A stretch of DNA of 64,000 nt, from the NCBI GenBank assembly GCA_944470555.2, contig OX104127.1:47544934-47608933 (forward strand), in the 5' to 3' direction. The notes beneath the pieces are model-generated. The model had not been told where the DNA came from. It did not search any database and saw only the letters and a program-made list of their open reading frames with translations. The stretch comes from Heterobilharzia americana (Eukaryota; Platyhelminthes; Trematoda; Strigeidida; Schistosomatidae). Numbering within the stretch: position 1 is the first letter of the stretch; every line of letters starts with the position of its first letter. Shown piece after piece: positions 22,901 through 33,880 of this stretch. The translations under genes were made by a program, and so were the position numbers.

Positions 22901-23879
22901 AGACGCAATCTTTTCCTCCGGCACGTGTTTTTCTTCGCTGCTACGCCTACGAATGTTTTTAAGGACGTCTTGGTTAGGGACAAATCAAAGACGTGAACTT
23001 ACTGACGACAAGGTTTCCTTGAATGGTCGCTCGTCTTGCGGTGGTGACCATGAGTACTTCGTGGTGAAGGTAGGTTGCAGTAGAGTACCCGTTACGTGAC
23101 GGATGGAAATGGCATTGTCTGAATCCGTTGAACCTGACAACTCCTGTGCTGCTACGCGGCAACATTTGGGGTCAGTCAACTCCCTTTCAAATTCCTACAT
23201 TCCCGGGTAGTTATCAATGAGCCATTTACCAGAGGCTTTTAGCTTCTCCTCTGTGTCCATTGCAATTATTTGTTTTCGGAAGCAACTCGTGTTTTGTGCA
23301 CCGGTGACGCTTAATTCCAAGAGGCTTAGCAGTTTGTTTACTCTGGAAAATCGTCTATTACCTAGGCATAAGACCTAGCTAGAGTATCACAAATAACACT
23401 TTTCGATACAATTTTATGCCTTCAGACTGTTGCTTAGTTCAAGACCGGTCTCATAAACCGACCGAAGTTCAACCGCAGCGTGCCTCAAGAACTCATGAAC
23501 ATTGACTGGCTTGCACGGATCAGAAGAGATATCCATTAAAAGCTTAGCGGCTGTTAGGCTTCCCGGTATCGGCCACATTTGAAAGCTGGAGTTCATGGAG
23601 GGTCATGCTCCGTCTACATTTAATTGTGACGACAGCGTTCTTTTTGTCACCGATTCCTGTGGCTGATATAATAGTGGAAGTCTATCCAGATAACCTTTGT
23701 GATAACCGTTGAACAGCAACCCCAGTAAATAGCCCCCAGTACAGCCTTCCGTCGACCTCTACCCACTCATCTAGTATTGAGTTGCTTTTAGCAGCATTAA
23801 CTTCCAGATTTAAAGCGTTAGCAGCGAAGGTTTTGAATATGGACCTTCGACGCTCGAGGTCTATATCAGGTAAGCGCTG
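19986..23879. other. No recognisable gene
   Basis: Almost 4 kb without convincing coding sequence. A short TAA repeat lies at 20851-20865. Toward the right end (about 22.9-23.9 kb) the base composition becomes more coding-like and could hold decayed gag of the gypsy element that follows, but the frames are too broken to assign. Confidence 0.35.
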
Positions 23880-25798
23880 AACTAACAGGCGTCGCTTTCA
23901 CGCACCTGAAGCCCCACAAAATATTCGTTGGTACCACAGAAAGTTTGGCCACAAGGTCAATCGGTGTACAAAACCCTGTAATTTCAACAAAAACTCGTCA
24001 TCGGACGAGGGAAAATTAGCTGCCAGACAGTGATGAAGATAGGCGTTACTGACACTCCGTCCGGCCGCCTCTTTTAGGTGACGGATAAAATTCCAGGCTC
24101 GCAGTTTTTAGTCGACACAGGTGCCGAAGCTAGTGTTAATCCGCTCTCACTTTCAAGGCGACTGTCAGCAAACTCTAGCAGGCTGTCTGTCTACGCTGCG
24201 AACAAAACTTGCATACGGACGTTTGGCAAGCAATCACTAATATAAGATCTCTGTCTACGCCGCCGATTTACCTGGATTCCCATCGTCGCCGATGTACACT
24301 ATTCTCTGTTAGGGTTGACTTTCTGGTTGGTGTCAGTAAAAATAAGCTGGTTGATGCATGCAAACAGCTGAATGTACAAGACATTATGTCAGATTATTCC
24401 ATCCATAGCGTCTGCATTGCAAAACCGGAGGATGATAGATATACACACCTACTTCGAAACTTCCACAGCATAGTGAAACCTAACTATCATGCCAAGGAAG
24501 TACGCCACACAACAGTGCATAAAATCGTCACTGAAGGTCAACCCATTCGTGTACAACCCCGACGCCTACTACCCGACAAGTAAGCAGCCGCCGAGTCTGG
24601 ATTTGAACATATAATGCAGCTTGGAATAATACGGCCGTCCAGCAGCGCTTATGTTTCACCGCTTTACATGACGGCAAAGAAGGATCATGATTGGCGTCCA
24701 TGCGGTGATCATTGTGCTTTGAATAATGCAACTGGTCATGATCGTTACCCCACCCAACACCTACACGATGTCTCCCCCGCCGTGCAAGAGAAAAACATTC
24801 TCAAAGGTGGACTTAGTTCGTGCATGCCATCAGATACCTGTTGTACAGAAAGACATTGGAAAAACGACAATAATAACCCCTCTCGGATTGTTTGTGTTAA
24901 TCCGGATGCCATTTGGATTCAAAAACGTAACGTAATTGTTTCAATGATTCATGGATCAGGTTGCGCAAGGTTTAGAGTTTGTTTTTGTCTACGTCGATGA
25001 CGTCCTGATAGCAAGTGCTTCGCAAAGAGAGCAATTCCAACAGCTTGCTACCTTGTTCGAACGTTTTCAACAACACAGAGTAGTCATTAATCCCAGTAAG
25101 TGTTTCTCTGAAGTACCATCGTAAGAATTATTGGGACATTACATAGATACAAAAGGGATAAAACCTCTTAATGATAAAAGCGATACCCTCTTTCAGTGGA
25201 GCGAACCTGACTCAGCAAAAAAACTTCGACGTTTCCTCGGTATGTTGAAATTCTGCCAACATTTCATTCCACACTATGCCTCAGTTCTCCAGCCTACGAT
25301 GGGGTTGCTTAGGGGTAAACACAAAAGTTCTGTTTCCTCGATGAAGTACGCCAAGCTTTTCTGAACGCCAAGGAAGCATTATTACGGGTACCTATGCTTT
25401 CACGTTTGAATCCTAAAGCAGAAGTCCATGTGATCTGCATAGACGCATCCCAGTCCTCAGTGGGAGCTGTTCCATAGCAAGAACTTGAGGATAAAATGCT
25501 TCTACCTGCATTCTCTTCGAAGACGCTTGAGCCATCCCAAACAAAATACAGTACCTTGGAGAGAGATCTTCTATCCGCTTACCTCACTGTCTAACACTGT
25601 TATTATCTGTCACAAGGTCCTGACTTTGCCATTCTCACTGACCATAAACCATTATGTTATGCTGTCCCCACACCATTTGATAGATATTCCCCAAGAGAAG
25701 CAAGCTAACTGGACTGAATCTCACAGTTTTGTATGGATATCCAGTTCATTAAAGGTAATGCTTATGTCGTTGTCGCCTCCTAGTCTCGAAATGATGTT

Positions 25799-26141
25799 TT
25801 AGGAATTGCCCTGGTGCGAACTTGACAGACGCAAAGGCCAATCACTAATTATTCGAACTTGTTATATACCCACAAATACGAGATCAAGAAAGAAGACAAT
25901 AGCTTAGTCGGATGGTATAGTATATTTGCGAGGTCGTGCCAAGATATCAATGCGTTCCAAACAACTGGCTAGAGGGTCGATTCCGTGCAGTGCCACGTAA
26001 CACGACAGCATGCTAAATGGAGACGATGCTTGGCCAGGTGCCTTCAGCTTAGCGAGTCCGGTTAAACTATCATGGTCAGCATCAATGTTAAATCTTGTCA
26101 AACCCTAGGCTATTGATTTTGGGGAAGTGTGTGACGCTACA
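25799..26141 (-). mobile_element. 343-bp LTR-like repeat, antisense, inside the gypsy pol
   Basis: Complement of the repeat at 1078-1420 and exactly the same length, starting TGTAGCGTCA at 26141. It lies between the RNase H end (a SRNDV block just before 25795) and the integrase. The flanks ATGTT and GTGTG agree in only three of five bases, so a target-site duplication is weak. Confidence 0.7.
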
Positions 26142-26152
26142 GTGTGAATCTC

Positions 26153-27012
26153 CTGACAAAACAACTAGACACGGAGCTCGCAAATATGACAACACTGCGG
26201 AAAAACAACCTTGATCTCCTGGCGAACCAAAGAAACTCAACACCTATTCTCAAGGACGCCCAAGTACCTCTTTCCAACGCTACCATTGTGTGTAATATGT
26301 CTATAAGTATGCACCGTCTTTTCGTTCCATAGGCCTTTCGAAAAGCTGTGGTTCAACAATTACACTCTCTATCTCATCTGGGCATGCTAGCCACTCTTAG
26401 ACTCATTAGTCAACGTTGTGTGTGGCCTAAAATGAACGCAGATATCAGAAGGTGGTCACAGCAATGCTTGTATTGTCAGCGCTTAAAAGTACATCGACAC
26501 ACGATTACCACGCCTCATCAATTCCAGCTACTTGACAGATGTTTCAAACACGTCCACGTAGATCTTGTAGGACCTCTCCCAGCATCCAAAGGACTCACCT
26601 ATATATTGACAGCAATACATCGTTTCCCCAGATGGACCATCGTTTGCCCTAAAAGTGATATTTCAGCTGAGAATATTGCCTCCATTTTCCTTGATCGCTG
26701 GGTTTCTAACTTCGGTGTACTTACTACACTCACTTCGGCAGAGGCTCACAATTCCAGTCGGCCTTATTCCGAGATTTCACTCGACTCCTCCGAATGTATC
26801 GTGTACGAACTACAGCATACCATCCAGCGATGAATGGTCTGGTGGAGAGATTTCACCGACATCTTAAAAGCTCACTGATAGCACTAAATGACAGTACTAA
26901 ATGGAGTGAGTTTCTTTCAGTCCTCCTGCTTGGACTCCGATCTATTACAAAAGAGGACCTAGGATGTACTCCAGCTCAGCTGGTATACGGAACAAACTTC
27001 GTCGTACTATGA
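26153..27012 (+). pseudogene. Gypsy integrase relic, first copy
   Basis: The zinc-binding region reads HSLSHLGMLATLRL and ends QQCLYCQ (H-x3-H and C-x2-C). The catalytic core follows with KHVHVDLVGPLPASKG (first Asp). The second Asp region is damaged (TSAEAH in place of the usual Thr-Asp-x-Gly) and a frame change at about 26790 follows. The third block HPAMNGLVERFHRHL keeps the Glu. The end shows GCTPAQLVYG. This piece is repeated at 47141-48000 with the same damage. Confidence 0.8.
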
Positions 27013-27821
27013 CAGTTGGTAAACCCATAGAATACATGTGAAACTGATATTTCTGTGTTTGCTGAGTAACTCAGTCAACGCATGTAGCTCTTACAGTCCA
27101 CACCAACTGGCACTAGTAACCGCCGAGAACAGCTGGATAAACAACTTATTTCCTGAAAGTCTGTTTTTGTCTGGATCGATGTGGTTTCAACAACTGTATT
27201 TACGACTTTTTCCGGAGATTAGCCTGGCAGAGAAATAAGTCATAGTAAACAAACATTGCAGGCGAGAACCAGTAGACTTCGATGGACTCCAGCCACCTTT
27301 CGTAGCAAATGCAGTCTAAGTGAACTGCTTCAGAGTAAAACTTCATCTGCTAGCACCGATCCCGTCCAGCGTACAGACTACCCTCCAATTCCATTGTGCA
27401 GCACACGCAGTGGTTGACTAAATAACAAACCCAAACGACATGTACATTTAATTGACTGGTTTTCTACCCATTTCTAATTCTACATACTTTATTATTTTAT
27501 ATCGAATTTCCTGATAAATATACTTGCCGCTTATTACTACTATACTATATACAACGCACACAACTCACATTATTCATTGCACTTATACAAATATATGTTT
27601 TACAAGTGATTCAAGAAATGTGCATATTTTCGAACAATTATAATCATAATTAATAGATAGGCGTATTACTTTGTTTCCTAAATAATAAACATTTAAATAA
27701 CAACCCCGGGTATAAATCTCCTTTTTATCTGCACATATTTTAGGTCCAACCTTGTATGAAAACTTTCTCTCTTCTTCCAGGCAGTTCCACCGGATTTTCT
27801 AGACGTACAGCTGTCGGGAGA

Positions 27822-28441
27822 CTGCATGAAATTATGTATAAATCACTTAAGTTAGTGTTTCATTTCTATCACCTTTTACACATTTTGTACATTCTTCCTA
27901 ATGTTTGTTAAAACGAATATTGTTTATCTGTACAACTTAAAAATTGGAATTTTTGTTGTCGCGGTACTATATTACCTTACTTCTGCTTTTAAGACGTGGA
28001 AATATAGAGTGCTTCTACCCACTCCGACATCTACTTCCGTCGACTACTGTCTCACGTGAATACTCATCAATTGTCCTTGGATTTTAAAGGACCTCTGATC
28101 CTACTTCCAAATATCACGACAATTAAGCCAAACAACATCGACTCGGGAGCGCTAACGATTATCGTCTACTGAACTAACATTGGAGTATACTAAATTGTGG
28201 TGGACAGTACCAAAGAGATAATATTCAAGCAAACCATTATTATCCATAACACTGATATTACCTATTTAGTATTATAATGCTTAACTATTCATACTTGTGT
28301 ACATCACTGTTTCCATTTTTGTTAATCATATTTAACTTGTAATTTCTTTGGATCCACTACAAGCATGAGATGTGTGAACCAGATTCTTCTAACACTTCAA
28401 CTAATGCAAATATAAAATGGCGTAACCGAATTTATATCACT
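27822..28441 (+). repeat. 620-bp repeat segment, copy in block 1
   Basis: Shared with 39112-39731 and 48810-49429, beginning CTGCATGAAATTATG and ending TTTATATCAC. It could be an LTR (TG...CA ends can be drawn) lying after the gypsy integrase region, but no target-site duplication or second LTR was found. Confidence 0.7.
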
Positions 28442-28465
28442 TATGATTTCATTACTTGACTGCTC

Positions 28466-28575
28466 AAATACCTTGGGTGGGTGGAGCGGTGTTCGAACCA
28501 GTGACTGATTGGGTGGAAGCCAACTCCCTAGACCAATGAGTCACAACTTCACATTCCGGACACCAGATCTTTACC
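28466..28575 (-). mobile_element. tRNA-derived SINE, third family
   Basis: On the minus strand an A-box-like word CATTGGTCTAGGGAG and a B-box-like word GGTTCGAACACC are spaced as in tRNA-derived SINE promoters. Near-identical copies lie at 47010-47120 and 49454-49563, with a more diverged one at 35525-35635. Confidence 0.65.
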
Positions 28576-29261
28576 CTATCACATATTTTTAATGTTCTGC
28601 GTTTTCAACCTAGAGTGGTGTTTCTCCATATTGAGTAAAAATAATGAATCTTGCACCTTATATATAACCAGTGAATATTTTTGCTTCAATAATTCTTACT
28701 TTCTCTTATTTGAGATTCAGCTAACTAGTTTGGGTAAACTAATTCAATGTGTGATCATATTACTTTTATGCATTATTACATATCAAATTACAATCATTGC
28801 TATCGGTTTTCATAATAGTATAAAGGAGATTTACATGATAGTTTATTTCTTCACTCCACAGCTTTTTTGAGCTGCAAATGGTTTGAAATGTACAAAGTTA
28901 TTATGGAATAGAACCATAACATAAACATTCGGAAATGTGTTTGACAAGAGGTGGGGTTCCTAACCGAAATATACTTCTTACTAACTAACAGTTGGAAAAG
29001 TCGTTTATTTAAAGTCGAAAACAGGATTTCATGAAATTGAACGGGTCGAGAGACAACAGAAATATAGTTGAAATACTCAAAAAAGAGCAAACAGAAACAG
29101 GAGAAACGCCACGTGTTGCAATGCATCAGACAAACAAGGAAACACAACTCCAGAATTAATATCTCATATGACATAAATTGCCATTGATTTCGGCTAAGCT
29201 TTGTGATGAATAACCCTGCATTTCTTTGACTCACTACTTTATTTTTAAGGTTCCGCTCCTC

Positions 29262-29350
29262 ACGGAATGACATCCGTTGAGTGCGTACTGTTCAGGAGTC
29301 CCATGCTAGGGCGAAACAACTATCTAGTGCTCCCAGGTTTTGAATAGTTA
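29262..29350 (+). mobile_element. Truncated hammerhead-SINE fragment
   Basis: Contains CAGGAGTCCCATGCTAGGG followed by CGAAACAACTATCTAGTGC and a CCCAGGTTTTGAATAG tail, matching the SINE at 45782-45955 but without the tRNA-like head. The ribozyme core is mutated (CTGA block changed). Confidence 0.55.
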
Positions 29351-30325
29351 CCCAACTGTTGTCAGTCTGTGGCGAATGCTATCTCAAACATAAAATCCCT
29401 ACTAACCTCAAAATATATCACCATTTCATTGATTATCTTGGATTTCGAATCTTTATTTATTTCTACATACTTGAAGTATGTCACGCTACTCGAAATAATA
29501 AATTCTAACGTTTCGCATGAAAGCCTGGTTCGGGCTTCGTCTTCAATGGAATAATCAAGATCTATATTATAACATATATTTATTTCTGAAACGGTCAAAT
29601 CTTGACCAGGATTCATATAAAATATGTTATTATTGCCACCAGTATTTCACTTCAATTGTAGACTGCTTGGAGCTGATGAAACGCCATGAAATAAAGTGAG
29701 TTCACTTTATTCTGCAAATGTCTTCGTTCTGGCTTCATTTAGGCTTGTCAAGGGAACTAAATGTATGATGATTCTCATTTTGTTAAGATGCCTCTGGTTG
29801 TTCAAATGGTTCCCATGTGAAAACTTCAGATTCAGAGGCGTTGTCAATCCAACAATTAAAGCCTGAGCCCTGTGTACAGATGAAGTACCTCCATTCTCTT
29901 ATTTTAACATGGTCATAATCCTTTCTTTTCTTGGGTTTCCTTATTGCTTTAGTATTCATCTTACTCTTCTTACTGACTGATTATCATTAATTTTTATTTC
30001 TACTTTCCCCATCTTAACCCCAATCTCCCACTAAACTTATCACAATGCTTTACTCAGATTATTGTTTGTGATTAGCATCATTATTTTTGACCTGTTTATT
30101 TTTTAACCTATTAGTCATCATGTTAATTCACTGTATGTTTTCCTTATACACACTTGATTACTTAATCCCTTTCTAACTCTACAATCGGCCCACAATTTCA
30201 CCCTAGGATATTCTGTTTATATGACCTATTGGTCAAAATAGACTAAACTGTTCATTTGTTATAACAATAAGTGTACGATTGTACAGCTGCTGAAGACAAT
30301 TCGTCGACAAAATTTCCTTCGATGA

Positions 30326-30689
30326 ACTAACTTGTTTTAGAATATGTCAATGAGAGTTTGTGTAATGGTAAGTAACACGAAGGGAATAGAAAACGAATTG
30401 TTATGTCAAGTGGTTAATTTTAGACAGTAATTAGAGACTAGCAAGGGAAGGGTAAAGTGGCTAAAACTGTATACGTTTTTAGGATGAGTGCATGCGAGGG
30501 TTCTGTTTTTTTACAGATAACTTATACAGATGACCAAGGCAAGGAAAGAGGCTGTACAAACTACTTGGGAACACAGGCTCGGCTTGTTCGGGTTATTCCG
30601 ATGGCTTATGCTGTATGTAAAAGACGAACTCGTAGAGTATGGGTGAGATTAGGAATATGATAAATAGCTTTAAATGCGTCGCAAGTAGG
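30326..30689. other. No recognisable gene
   Basis: The 67-codon ORF at 30457-30660 has no motif I know and is adjacent to a transposon relic. Confidence 0.35.
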
Positions 30690-32010
30690 TAGGCGACGAG
30701 ATGAGACAGTATTGAGATCCGTATCGATTTTCGGCGACTCGACAAGGGACTTGCCTAAATTTATGCCCAATGTAGCTAGCTCCACATGAGCAATTCAACT
30801 GGTCAATGCACACAAAAGAGGCGAAGTCAAGTAGTCTGTCTTTCATTCGTGAAGTCATCATCGACCGACTGTAGAATGCACAGCATAACTTTGCTGCACT
30901 AAATGGTTGTCTTGTGGCTTTCCTAAGGTGCTATGTTACAGTTTCGCTGATATCACCCTGAGACTGTAGAATTAGGAACAAAAATTTCTTGGAAGCTGCA
31001 GTTACTTTGGTTTTTGCATTAGATATGTTCATATTTTTGGCTAGAAATTTTTCTGGATATCCATTACTACTAAGGAGGTCGTGGATAATTTGGAGTTCTT
31101 CATCGAAAGTGTCATGTGAACAGATATCCTCCCCGATAGTCCAAACATTCGACTAAATTTCGTTTACATTGCAAGGGGACAGAACTTAAAATATAGGTGT
31201 ATTGACCGGGTGACATTGGTTTCTGATATACAGACACTTTTACAGTTCTATCCGTCTTCGTTTCCAATCAGACATCCAAGAAGATAATGCTATCAATCAC
31301 TCTCCTAGTGGTGGTTATCGCTGGATGGATGCTACTAAGTTTACCAAGTGTAATACTTGCATCATCTGCCTTCAGAATTAGGAATCTATCATTCCCATAA
31401 CGGCAGTCAATTCTAACTCGCTCACCATGCTTCCAAAGAGCTCTTTTCTAATTTTGCTAGGATTGGGCCTGGTGGTGACCCTATAGCAACATAGTGTGTA
31501 GAATTTCTTGTTGACGAGGAAATGTACATTCATCGTACATCCTAAGAGAAGTTATTTCAAGGTAGTTGCCCTAATTCCGATTTCTACATTTCTCTTCGTC
31601 AGACCAATACATATGAAACCTACCGTTTCCATCAAGAGGACATTGGCGAATAGGGATGATACGTCCAAGGATATGATAAGTGTATTATTCACATTCAAAT
31701 CTAACCTTTCTGTAAACTGGAAAGTATCTTTAACGCTGTACTTTACAACCTCTTTTATGCAATGGTTGCAAGAGTTGTACTAACCATTATGCAGTCACAT
31801 TACATGGAGAGTTAGACATGTTCAGAATTGGTCAGAGTGGTAGTCCGTTTTTATGTACATCCAGTAAACCGTATAACCTTGGTATTGCTGTACCGGTAAG
31901 TCTGAGTGTTTCGTGCACACTTTGTGAAAGAAAGCCTAGCTTTTTAAATGCTTTTGGGGATTCAGATAATTGCTTTTTAGTTTTTTCTGTCATGTCAGTA
32001 CTAGTTGATA
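30690..32010 (-). pseudogene. Penelope-like element: RT and GIY-YIG endonuclease relic
   Basis: Read on the minus strand. At about 31900-31835 the reading is RLYGLLDVHKNGLPL then stop then PI, a damaged form of the Penelope RT block Y-G-x-x-K-x-H-K. At about 31730-31610 ISLDVSSLFANVLLMETV follows. At about 31495-31450 GSPPGPILAKLEK follows. At about 31400-31280 YGNDRFLILKADDASI and FLDVWL-like words follow, with a stop. At 30861-30670 the C-terminal reading CSCGASYIGHKFRQVPCRVAE is the GIY-YIG nuclease signature of Penelope-like elements. The combination of RT blocks followed by GIY-YIG is diagnostic. Many stops make it inactive. Confidence 0.75.
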
Positions 32011-32284
32011 ACTTCTAAAATTAACTATGGTAACTAAGAAGACTGTTTATTTTATCGAGGCATCCCACTTTTTTCATAATAATCACCCCTGAACTTCTAT
32101 CGGGCCTAGTGATCAACAGATTCTCGTTCATTCGAAGTTTACGTAAGGCTTCTCTATGTTTTTCAGTTAAGATCCTCCTAGCACAAACTTTCTGGAGTTT
32201 GCGCTGATGATGTTGTTATGATTAAACCACTCAGCGCAGAGAACACAACATCGTCAAAAAGACTTGAATCTCTCCACCTCCTTG

Positions 32285-32445
32285 GTTGGAGAAGGTGATA
32301 AATATTTTCGTTGAAGACATGGAAGCACCGGACAGCTTTCTCGTCCTAGTATGGGAATCTTCAGTGGTGCGCATCTGCGAACCTACTAGGAATCAGCAAC
32401 TTCAGCTTTCACAGGAAACGCGTTAACTAGTCAGCCACTGATCTA
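32285..32445 (-). mobile_element. Hammerhead-SINE, minus copy of inverted pair 1
   Basis: On the minus strand a tRNA-like head (A-box-like AGTGGCTGACTAGTTAACG, B-box-like AGGTTCGCAGATG) is followed by a hammerhead-like region: CTGAAGA, a stem II with CATACT loop, GGACGAGAAAGCTGTC, and the stem I partner GGTGC. The GAAA block carries an extra two bases, so the ribozyme is probably inactive. Confidence 0.65.
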
Positions 32446-32553
32446 TGGGGTCAATCAGTCGGAAGTGAAGCGGATGCAGATGAAGATCTTGGTGGATAGT
32501 CGTACTATATCGCAAAATGATAGGAGTAGGAAACTGTAGATCACTGAATACTT

Positions 32554-32730
32554 ACTCAGTGGCTCAATGTTTAGCGTATTCGCCGTGGGACTTGAAAGTC
32601 CTTGGTTTGACCCCTGGCAGGGGTCTTAGGTGGGTACTGCCAAGGAGTCCCGCACTAGAACGAAAGGGCTGTTCACTGCTCCAAGGATTTTAGGGTTCTC
32701 TAAATGATATCACTCCATGATGAAAATTAC
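32554..32730 (+). mobile_element. Hammerhead-SINE, plus copy of inverted pair 1
   Basis: tRNA-like head (AGTGGCTCAATGTTTAGCG, then CTTGGTTTGACCCC) is followed by CCAAGGAGTCCCGCACTAG, AACGAAAGGGCTGTTCACTGC and the family tail. The CUGA core word is mutated to CCAAGGA, so the hammerhead is decayed. Confidence 0.65.
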
Positions 32731-33165
32731 CTTAAAAATGAAATCCCTATTAACCTGAAAATAAATTGAAATTTCATTGGATTCTTTTTGTGAAAAAAAT
32801 ATTTTATGATGTTGATTTATCCTGGATAACTGTCATATTTACTTTAAGGATAAGGGAAAACACACAAATATAAAAACCAACAATGAGAACAATAAAATTG
32901 ATTAACTTATATGCGCGAAAACACTCAAAACAATGAAATGGGAAAGTGTTTGCGTAGGAACAAATATAAAACTGGAACCTAATAGAGACTACTAATAGCA
33001 ATAATAACAAAAGAAAGTGAGTCAATTGAGAAGTTGGACATACAAAATAGAACATCTGTTTGTACACTCAATAAGAGATTAGCAGAGGTAACAGTCTACA
33101 AGAGACGAACATCATGGATACAGAAGGAAGTAAACACAAAAGGCAGACAACCAGTCAATAGCAAT
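32731..33165. other. 3' flank of the WD40 gene
   Basis: AT-rich sequence downstream of the stop codon at 33166-33168 (minus strand). It should hold the 3' UTR, but no clear AATAAA on the minus strand close to the stop was found. Confidence 0.4.
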
Positions 33166-33880
33166 TTATACAGTAGACTTAAATAAAGACCCTATGGGAT
33201 CAAATATGTACAGTGTCCCTGTATTCGGATCAACTGTTACAATAGTTGGTGGAAGATCGATTGATGATGAGACTGGACTATAATCTTTGTCATTATGACT
33301 AGTTTCCAACTGTCGACTTGAGCTAATCATCAACGGTGGAGATCCACCAATTACACTACATGCACCAGAAGAAAGGACTCTTAATACACGACACTGTTGT
33401 ACTTCAAATTTCGGTGGATTGGTAATTACCACATTATGTGGCACACTAACGCGTCTAACGGATATGATAGGACTAGTAGTGGAATCTGGTGAAGAGTCGT
33501 TAGAATCATCACTTGTCACATCAGTTTGTTGAGTGGGCTCAAATGGCCAAACACATAAACGATCAGAAAGACCAGCTAATAATTGTCCATCTGGAGACCA
33601 TGCAAGTTTATGCAACCATGTTGATCCATAGCCAGCAGCAGTAGAATAGTAATCAGGCCGTTTAGGAATGAAACGATTATTTTGAGGACAATCGCCTCGA
33701 GATACTGACTTTTTCAGTTGTTCTGGACTGGGTATACGAATTGCAGACCTCTGTGTATGATCACCGGAAGCAGTAACTGAACTATTGAATCGATGCACAT
33801 CAGGGCTCAAAGCACGTCCTAAATACAGGTTTTTCTCACCATGAATAGAGCGATGATGATATCTTATTTGACTACAAAGC
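33166..33880 (-). CDS. WD40 gene, exon J (last, with stop)
   Basis: Acceptor TAATTATATTTTAG. It completes the split Met codon, then 237 codons and TAA at 33168-33166. It contains TWLHKLAWSPDGQLLAGLSD and RLCVWPFE (a WD blade), a Ser/Asp-rich loop, and the final strand pair TIVTVDPNTGTLYIFDP. Confidence 0.88.

Larger units (their letters stand above)
23880..27420 (+). mobile_element. Ty3/gypsy LTR retrotransposon pol relic
   Basis: Plus-strand order matches a gypsy pol. A Gag-end zinc-finger-like block WYHRKFGHKVNRCTKPC lies at about 23.93 kb. The protease block FLVDTGAEASVN lies at about 24.1 kb. Reverse transcriptase pieces follow at 24.45-25.36 kb (LGIIRPSSSAYVSPLYM, HQIPVVQKDIGKTTIITP, FVYVDDVLIASASQREQF, KKLRRFLGMLKFCQHFIPHY). 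RNase H remains lie at 25.38-25.80 kb, and integrase at 26.15-27.01 kb. Frameshifts and stops occur throughout. An antisense 343-bp LTR-like repeat separates RNase H from integrase. The element is a fossil; the schistosome family (Boudicca/Saci-like) is inferred. Confidence 0.8.
26153..30325 (+). repeat. 4,173-bp duplicated block, copy 1
   Basis: It matches 47141-51313 at a constant offset of 20,988, so there is no net length difference. By eye I see one difference (26159 a, 47147 c). The block carries the gypsy integrase relic, AT-rich sequence, a 620-bp segment also found at 39112-39731, a tRNA-like SINE (28466-28575) and about 1.75 kb with no gene, including a truncated hammerhead-SINE at 29262-29350. 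ORFs inside the gene-less part (such as 28851-29273 on minus) show no recognisable product. Confidence 0.9.

Noticed and set aside
28851..29273. 140-codon minus ORF in the duplicated block (also at 49839-50261)
   Set aside because: AT-rich, no motif. Its presence in both copies follows from the recent duplication and is not evidence of selection.
30457..30660. 67-codon plus ORF as a small gene
   Set aside because: No motif, no splice or promoter context, next to a transposon relic.
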